Source: Halesus radiatus
Taxonomy: Eukaryota; Arthropoda; Insecta; Trichoptera; Limnephilidae
Assembly (NCBI GenBank): GCA_022606495.2
Contig: JAHDVE020000052.1
Location: forward strand, 1 to 64,000
DNA: 64,000 nucleotides
Reading direction: 5' to 3'
Both the position numbers and the translations under genes were made by a program. Below, piece by piece: positions 58,540-64,000 of this stretch (position 1 is the stretch's first letter; each line of letters starts with the position of its first letter). A model generated the notes under the pieces. It searched no databases and had not been told where the DNA came from. It was given only the letters and a program-made list of their open reading frames with translations.

Positions 58540-59110
58540 TCCTCGTAATTCTTGTAGTAGGCGGACGCGGTGTTGCATTAATGGTTGCAGATACGTGTAT
58601 AATAGTGTTGCCTTTATCGAAAAAGACGCACGGGTGGCTTCGGCCAGCAGTAACATTACAACGTGTGGCGCGAAGCATGTTCCTACTTGTCACGTGCATC
58701 GATATAAATAAACCGTTGAACGCATTACTTATTGCAAAGTGCAAACTCCCTTATTGCGCGGGCCAACAGGGTCCGATATAATAATCTAGCGGAGTTCAAA
58801 GTCACACCGAACGCGAGTTCTCCCCGTGTAGCGTCACGAGTCCGCCTTGTAGGGGACTGCGCACGAGAGCGGCGCAGCACCATAAATCCAGCCCAAGTTC
58901 AAGTATTCCCATAGTTACTCGGGGTGAACTTGCCTTAAATGTGACGGCTCTGAGTCCTCAATGGAAAAGGAAATTAGTTTTACGGTCGAGAGCGCTCAGT
59001 GGACGCCGCCATCGAGATTTATCGCCTCGCGTATTGTATTCATATTTGAGTGGTTTTGGCGAGTAAGTGAGAATGGAATTAACCTTCTCGATGTCTTCAA
59101 TCTAGAATTA
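58540..59110. promoter_or_regulatory. GC-richer region about 4 kb downstream of the esg-like gene (candidate enhancer)
   Basis: It is unrepeated, with CACGTG near 58691 and ATCGATATAAATAAA just after. Short ORFs have no family resemblance. Confidence 0.3.
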
Positions 59111-59403
59111 CTTTTAACACTAATATGCACTTATAATGTTACGTGGACGGCCAATACATAAGCAGGTACCTTAAGTATTTATCTTTGGTTTATTGTCTTA
59201 AATAACCATTAATTGTTTGTCTCCAGACATGGGCAGATATTCCCGTCATACCCATGACTTCATTCCCATTCATGTATTTTCTCGTACACACCTTCTCATC
59301 TATTATAATTTTTTTTTTAAATGTTTATCCAGATCTCGGGGAGGGTAGCGCAATCCCACTACTTCCATATAACATAATATGTGTATCAAAATATTAAAAA
59401 ATA

Positions 59404-59510
59404 TATTGTAAGGGATAAATACAAAAAGATACGATAATATATGAAAATTTAACAAAAGATAAAAATGTTGTAAGGGATAAATACAAAAAGATAAGATAAG
59501 ATATGAAAAC
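59404..59510. repeat. 62-bp tandem duplication
   Basis: TTGTAAGGGATAAATACAAA recurs with a period of 62 bases. The word AAGGRATAAATACA also lies beside the duplication at 33174, so both may belong to one repeat family next to SINE G. Confidence 0.75.
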
Positions 59511-59584
59511 AAATATATTTTTTTTGATATCTAAATTATTCAGACTTTTCACAACACCTATCAGTCCAGACAATCTCAATATTA

Positions 59585-59700
59585 TTAATCATTGAAGAAA
59601 ATAATATCAACAATTCCTAATATAAATATGAAACGGAAACTTGAACCCAGATCATCTAGTCTTACCGGGACCAACGTCTCTACCAATTGAGCTATCTTTT
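59585..59700 (-). mobile_element. tRNA-derived SINE, family G
   Basis: On the minus strand: GATAGCTCAATTGGTAGAGA (A box, like tRNA-Lys), CTGGGTTCAAGTTTCCG (B box), then TTGATATTATTTTCTTCAAT. The tail is the same as family F but the head is a different tRNA type. Confidence 0.7.
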
Positions 59701-61384
59701 CTAATGATTAAATATTACAATTAGGATTATAAATGAACTGAACTGACGGCTTTTCATTATTTCTGGACTCCCACTCATATAGGTAGTACATGGTTTCATT
59801 ACGTGCCTTAGAATTGTTAATTATACTGTATTCACTCAACTGTAGTTGTTCCTCACTCAAATTCACCTCATTGCAATTACATCAGCGTTTATTAGAAATG
59901 TCGTCCTCGCTTCCTAACAATTTCTCATATGAGTACCTACCTACCTCAAAATCAAAAGGTACCCAACCCCTATTTCTTATATTATTCTAAATTTGAATGC
60001 AACCATGTTCGCTATAACAACTTCGAAGTGGAAAAAAGAACCTTTTTAAAAATAATAATTAAATAATCTAAATTATGTTCTCCACGTAGAAACTATCATA
60101 CCGAACACAGATGCTCTCACATAAAAAAGGCGTAAATAGAGGGTAGGTATTAGGTACATTTTGATATTGGGGTAGGTACCATATTATTACCTACAGTAAT
60201 ACTTTCAACCCTTCAACAACGGAATAAGTTGCATCCATTCTGCTATTTTCATTTCTAGAAAATACAATTATATAGTAAATAAGTTAATCCACTTGTTCCA
60301 AAGATTTACCGTTTAATACTGTCATGTTGCAACGGATATATGTTTTTTTACTGACACACTCCGTTAATCCAAAACATGAAAATATGTCGTTTGTTTTCAC
60401 ATACACCCATGCCTTTCATCATTCCATATAGTCGTCTAATTATTCATAAATGGTTTTCGAAATCTGCGGCGACATTAAATACCCTATCTTGAAAATCTCA
60501 AATTTTCCAATAAGAATGTTTCGATCCAGATGTCGAATCAAATTCAGCAGTTAAATGGGTGGTCATGTTTTACAAAACGGAAACATTAATTTTCAGACCT
60601 AGACCGCCATAAAAAATCTTTACATCGAGTTGTCGCGTGAATTCCTGAATACGTAATGAGTGTACATTTTCAATATTATGACGTGTTCTTTTCTACGCGC
60701 CGAGTGATAATTTTGGTAAATTAATGTCATAAAAAAACCATCAAATTCAATTAAATGTATTGATTTATAAAACGCGGTAAAATATTAGCCTTTCGTACCT
60801 ACCGGGAAATAGGAACATAATATGTCAACGTCATATATGCATTTTGATAATTCCAATAATCCTGATTTTTTTAAATGAAAAAAATAATGAGAACCACACG
60901 TTTAAATTGCAAAGAAAACATCTCAGTGATATATTGGTGTACAACTGTTTTACGAGGACTACGAGAAATAAATAAGTAAATTAATTTGGCAGCAATAATA
61001 ACAACGCTATTCACATTTCTACTTTCTTATGTAGCTGCACAATCATTGTGATCAATATGCGAAATACCACTAATTTGTCGCAGCGTAATAATAGAGTAAG
61101 AGCGAGTCTCGATAGGACTGGAATCCCTTAGCCGAGACGCAAAGGTGACGGTTCCTCAGCGCCATTCATTACCGCATGCGGCATCTAGCGACTATCTCTC
61201 AAAGTTGTCGAACTTGACCGCTCTTGATAAGTTTTACTTGCGGATGAAATAAAATGTTAGTTTTTTATAAATGAATAAACTTAAAATTATGTCATGTAAT
61301 TGAAATAACGTTTTTGTTTGCGTTACTAGATTCATTTTATTCTTCTCCAAGCCAGTGAGTCTATAACAAAATTTGCAACCCCAG
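59701..61384. other. AT-rich intergenic DNA
   Basis: The patch 61085-61230 is GC-richer with the palindrome CCGCATGCGG; a possible small regulatory element. Confidence 0.4.
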
Positions 61385-61642
61385 TTTTTTTTTTATGTGA
61401 GTATCGCACAAGAGTCCCACAAGTTGCTCCCAACCGTCTGGAGTCAGGGGGACTATGGCATCCCCAACCTGGGTATGTTGTGAGGCTGAATGTAGTGAGG
61501 AGGGGAAGGAGAGGGGAAGAAGAGGATGACGAAGAGCCTGGTTATTCAGATCTGGTCACCAGCTAAAGTCATTTCAGTAACGTTTCGATTCTGAATGGTG
61601 TTCTTCCACCAGGGCAATACTGAAAATATCTACCACTCTGGA
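61385..61642 (-). mobile_element. Family D retroelement, copy 4
   Basis: It has a T-run at 61385-61394, then the family sequence with more differences and a deletion around CTGGTCACCAGCTAAAGTC. It lies 7 kb downstream of the esg-like gene. Confidence 0.7.
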
Positions 61643-62879
61643 ATTATTAGAAAAATTCTGAGGGGGAGGAAAGTAAGGAAGAGAAATGAGATACTACCTA
61701 AAAAATTTCAGAATAACTTCATGAAATGTTTTTTTTAGATGGCGATATAGGGGAGAATCTTACACTTTCTTTAATTTTCCCAATTATGACGTTTATTGCA
61801 TGCATTTTAATTGTCAAAATCAGCGTACTTATTTGTAGAAATAAACTTTATAGCACGGAGGTGTTCCTCCTGTGCATAGCCTATTTTTTTTTTAAAGACA
61901 CAACATTTACACCTTTTGATCGAATTGATGATAATACTCAGTTTGATTTAACAAAGGAAAAGTGACAAATAAAATAGGATGGTCGTTAAAGATCACACTT
62001 GAATGTAATTCGATTTGTCGCGGACGCTATTTAATAGGTTCTGTATCGTGTCCGGGAATCTAACTCCGGATTGTTTGGATTCAATAAAATGTAGTTTACG
62101 GCGAAGGTAATTGAGACGGTAAAAGGCTAGAAATTGCATACATTTTACGGAACGCGTTTGTCTCCCCACGGGAGAGTGGGACGGTTAACTTTACTTGAAA
62201 CCTGCAGTGGCGTAACGAGATTATGTAGAGTTCGGGTAAACTGACAAGTGTGTCCCATTTCCATAGACAAATATTTTTTTCTCATTTATTTCAGCATTTG
62301 TGTAAATAGAAAAAATATATCTGTTGAAACCTACAACCCCCAACTGGGTGCCATAATTGATTTGGCAGCGAAACTAACTCGAAACAAAGAAACATTCATT
62401 TGAAAATTTTATTACATTACAAATATATATATTTTTTAAATGCATCTAAATAATAAAGTTCTTATGTAGGTGCCCACTTTTGTTTTCCATTTCTAAAATG
62501 TTCAAGTGGTATATCTATGGGCTAACCCCAATACAAAATGGCGGATTCAGTGTTTTTCCTACTAATTTGAAAACGATTTGGCAACAGCTTTACATATTGG
62601 ATTTCATTCGAACTAAACCTTCCCGATACTAATAAGAATAAACTGTGCTATTTTCAGCAAAACCGCTGGAGTAATTTTCGAGAAAATCGTGGACAAGCAG
62701 ACAGACAAACGTTATTTTTTTTTCATATATTGAGATTAATTCTCCCAAATTAATTTACTAATAGGAGAGGAAAATTAATATCTAATGCATAGCACTTTGC
62801 TTTTCATTCACTTGATGCTTTTTTGCTTTTAGTTCTAATTGAGACGTTCTTAAATAGACTGAATGCTGTAGAAATGACA
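61643..62879. other. AT-rich intergenic DNA with a hydrophobic 79-codon frame
   Basis: The frame at 61726-61965 reads like two membrane segments but has AT-driven composition and no family match. CAGTGGCGTAACGAG at 62204 resembles a DNA-transposon end without a partner. Confidence 0.35.
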
Positions 62880-63252
62880 TCCCATGTCTGGTAAAACTTT
62901 GTATGACCGTAGATAATGCAAGGCTGAGCATAATGGTTAAGATTAAGAAAGGGATGCTTAGATGGCTTAAGCATGTAGGACGGATAAAGGAAGAAAGCCA
63001 TGTAAGAAGAATATGTGACGCGGGACTTAATGGTTATAAGAAGTCGGGGACGCCCAAGGAAGACATGGTGTGATTAGGTGAATCAAATACTTGAGTCGGG
63101 TCATGTCAAGAGTCAGGATAACAGAAAAGTATTTACGAGACGATGTCTGAATTTAAATGAGGAACGTGTGCATAAACAGAGTTATGTGGAGGTCTATCTC
63201 CTTTGCCTACCTCTGCCAAAAAACGGCATGATGTTTAGTCAGTTAGTTTGTT
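62880..63252 (+). pseudogene. LINE A C-terminus, decayed
   Basis: The block from CCATGTCTGGTAAAACTTTG to TTTAGTCAGTTAGTTTG follows LINE A over ~370 bases with many stops and frameshifts. NQILESGHVKSQDNRK is still readable from 63081. Confidence 0.75.
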
Positions 63253-63689
63253 TTAGAATTGCTTCCGATAGCAGCGCAAAAATATGTTAAGGCCTTTGTT
63301 TTTCACTTTTAGACACTGCCGTTGATGTTTTCTAATGTTAATTGATAAGTTTTATTGGAACTACAAAGTAGAGAGCATTTATTAATGAATACCCGCGGTG
63401 AGATTAGAACTCAGTTGGATAAAATGCTTGTAGAGAATCCTACCTACCTGTCATTGACGACCTCTATTTAGAATGAATACATATATAAGTAAAGCTAAAT
63501 CATCAGCATGAAACTGCATCTATTATAAGAAAAGAGTTCAGAATGTAATAATAATAATGGTTGTTTATTTCAGCTGAATAGAGCGGTGAGTGCAATACTC
63601 TGTCTGCCATATAAAAGAATACATCTAAATAAATTACATGACATGAAATTGAATATAAAATAAAGAGGTAAACATATTTAACACTTGTA
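63253..63689. other. AT-rich DNA, no feature
   Basis: Nothing assignable before the GC-richer block at 63690. Confidence 0.5.
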
Positions 63690-63960
63690 CTACGGTGGAT
63701 TGTGGGAAATGATCCATCTATGGTGTAAGGGCGCTCCCTGCCGCTAGGCGACGGCCTGGAAATGGGTGTTTTCTGATCTCCGGTAGCACTAACTCATCCC
63801 AGCTATTAAGTGGCGCATAAAAGCAGCGAACCCATGCACCCTTCCATCTGCGAGGGGCTGCATCGCCAAGGCAGGCAGAACAGCGCCCTGTATGCGTGGT
63901 TATACTGTACTCGGAGTGTGTCCATGATGCTTTGTGTGTTCGCTAGTGTAAAAGCTCATG
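63690..63960. promoter_or_regulatory. Candidate regulatory block with a Su(H)-type site
   Basis: TGTGGGAAA at 63701-63709 fits the Su(H) consensus. The block continues GC-rich towards the window edge and could also be the start of a neighbouring transcript. Confidence 0.25.
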
Positions 63961-64000
63961 CAGTATATCTGGAATAGTTTCTGTGCTTCTTCACTAGAGG

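Noticed and set aside
61726..61965. Hydrophobic 79-codon frame, possible small membrane protein
   Set aside because: Its hydrophobicity follows from T-rich codons, and there is no family, signal or promoter evidence.
62204..62220. Left end of a DNA transposon (CAGTGGCGTAACG)
   Set aside because: No inverted partner or flanking duplication found.
1..64000. CRISPR array, prokaryotic operon or phage region
   Set aside because: Direct repeats here are transposon copies or microsatellites; gene structure, introns and repeats are eukaryotic.

Overview
This is an AT-rich piece of an animal nuclear genome, almost certainly an insect. The one intact gene codes for a Snail/Escargot-family transcription factor with the arthropod-type N-terminus (MLVE...NYSxCPLKKRPV). 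The rest is non-coding DNA full of non-LTR retrotransposon ends, a Penelope-like element, tRNA-derived SINEs and hAT and Tc1/mariner-like MITEs. The words TAGGTACC/GGTACCTA recur across the window, as in some lepidopteran and aphid genomes, but I cannot name the order or species from this.

Layout. Positions 1-51,100 are a gene desert. They hold truncated LINE 3' ends (Jockey-like at 340 and 24,546; L2-like at 6,035; a LINE called 'family A' here, with GTTA-repeat 3' tails, at eight loci), tRNA-SINEs in several families, four copies of a ~260-bp poly(A)-tailed repeat ('family D'), and a degenerate Penelope-like element at 14.7-15.5 kb on the minus strand with recognisable reverse transcriptase and GIY-YIG endonuclease motifs. 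DNA-transposon relics include two hAT MITEs and a TA-flanked mariner-like MITE. Between them are GC-richer, apparently single-copy blocks (near 1.1, 13.1, 13.6, 20.5, 26.5, 28.4, 42.4, 46.8, 49.0, 52.9, 58.8 and 63.8 kb). These are candidate cis-regulatory elements of the developmental gene.

Positions 51,126-55,190 hold the escargot-like gene on the plus strand: a GC-rich promoter with a TATA box and E-boxes, a short first coding exon (51,735-51,870), a 1,389-bp phase-1 intron with an internal GC-rich island, a large second exon (53,260-54,476) with two CtBP-type motifs, a tetrapeptide repeat and five C2H2 fingers, then poly(A) signals. The predicted protein is 450 residues. Positions 55.2-64 kb return to repeats and candidate regulatory DNA.

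The repeats show a readable insertion order: L2 into a tRNA-SINE, L2 into LINE A, a tRNA-SINE into LINE A, and a hAT MITE into LINE A. I found no prokaryotic-type operon, CRISPR array, rRNA gene or intact functional tRNA gene. The best candidates for something new are (1) a recurring CUGANGA-hairpin-GAAA signature at six loci, one just 3' of the Penelope-like fossil; (2) a near-perfect 82-bp palindrome made from the sequence that flanks one of these signatures; and (3) the 12-bp coding minisatellite in the escargot-like gene.
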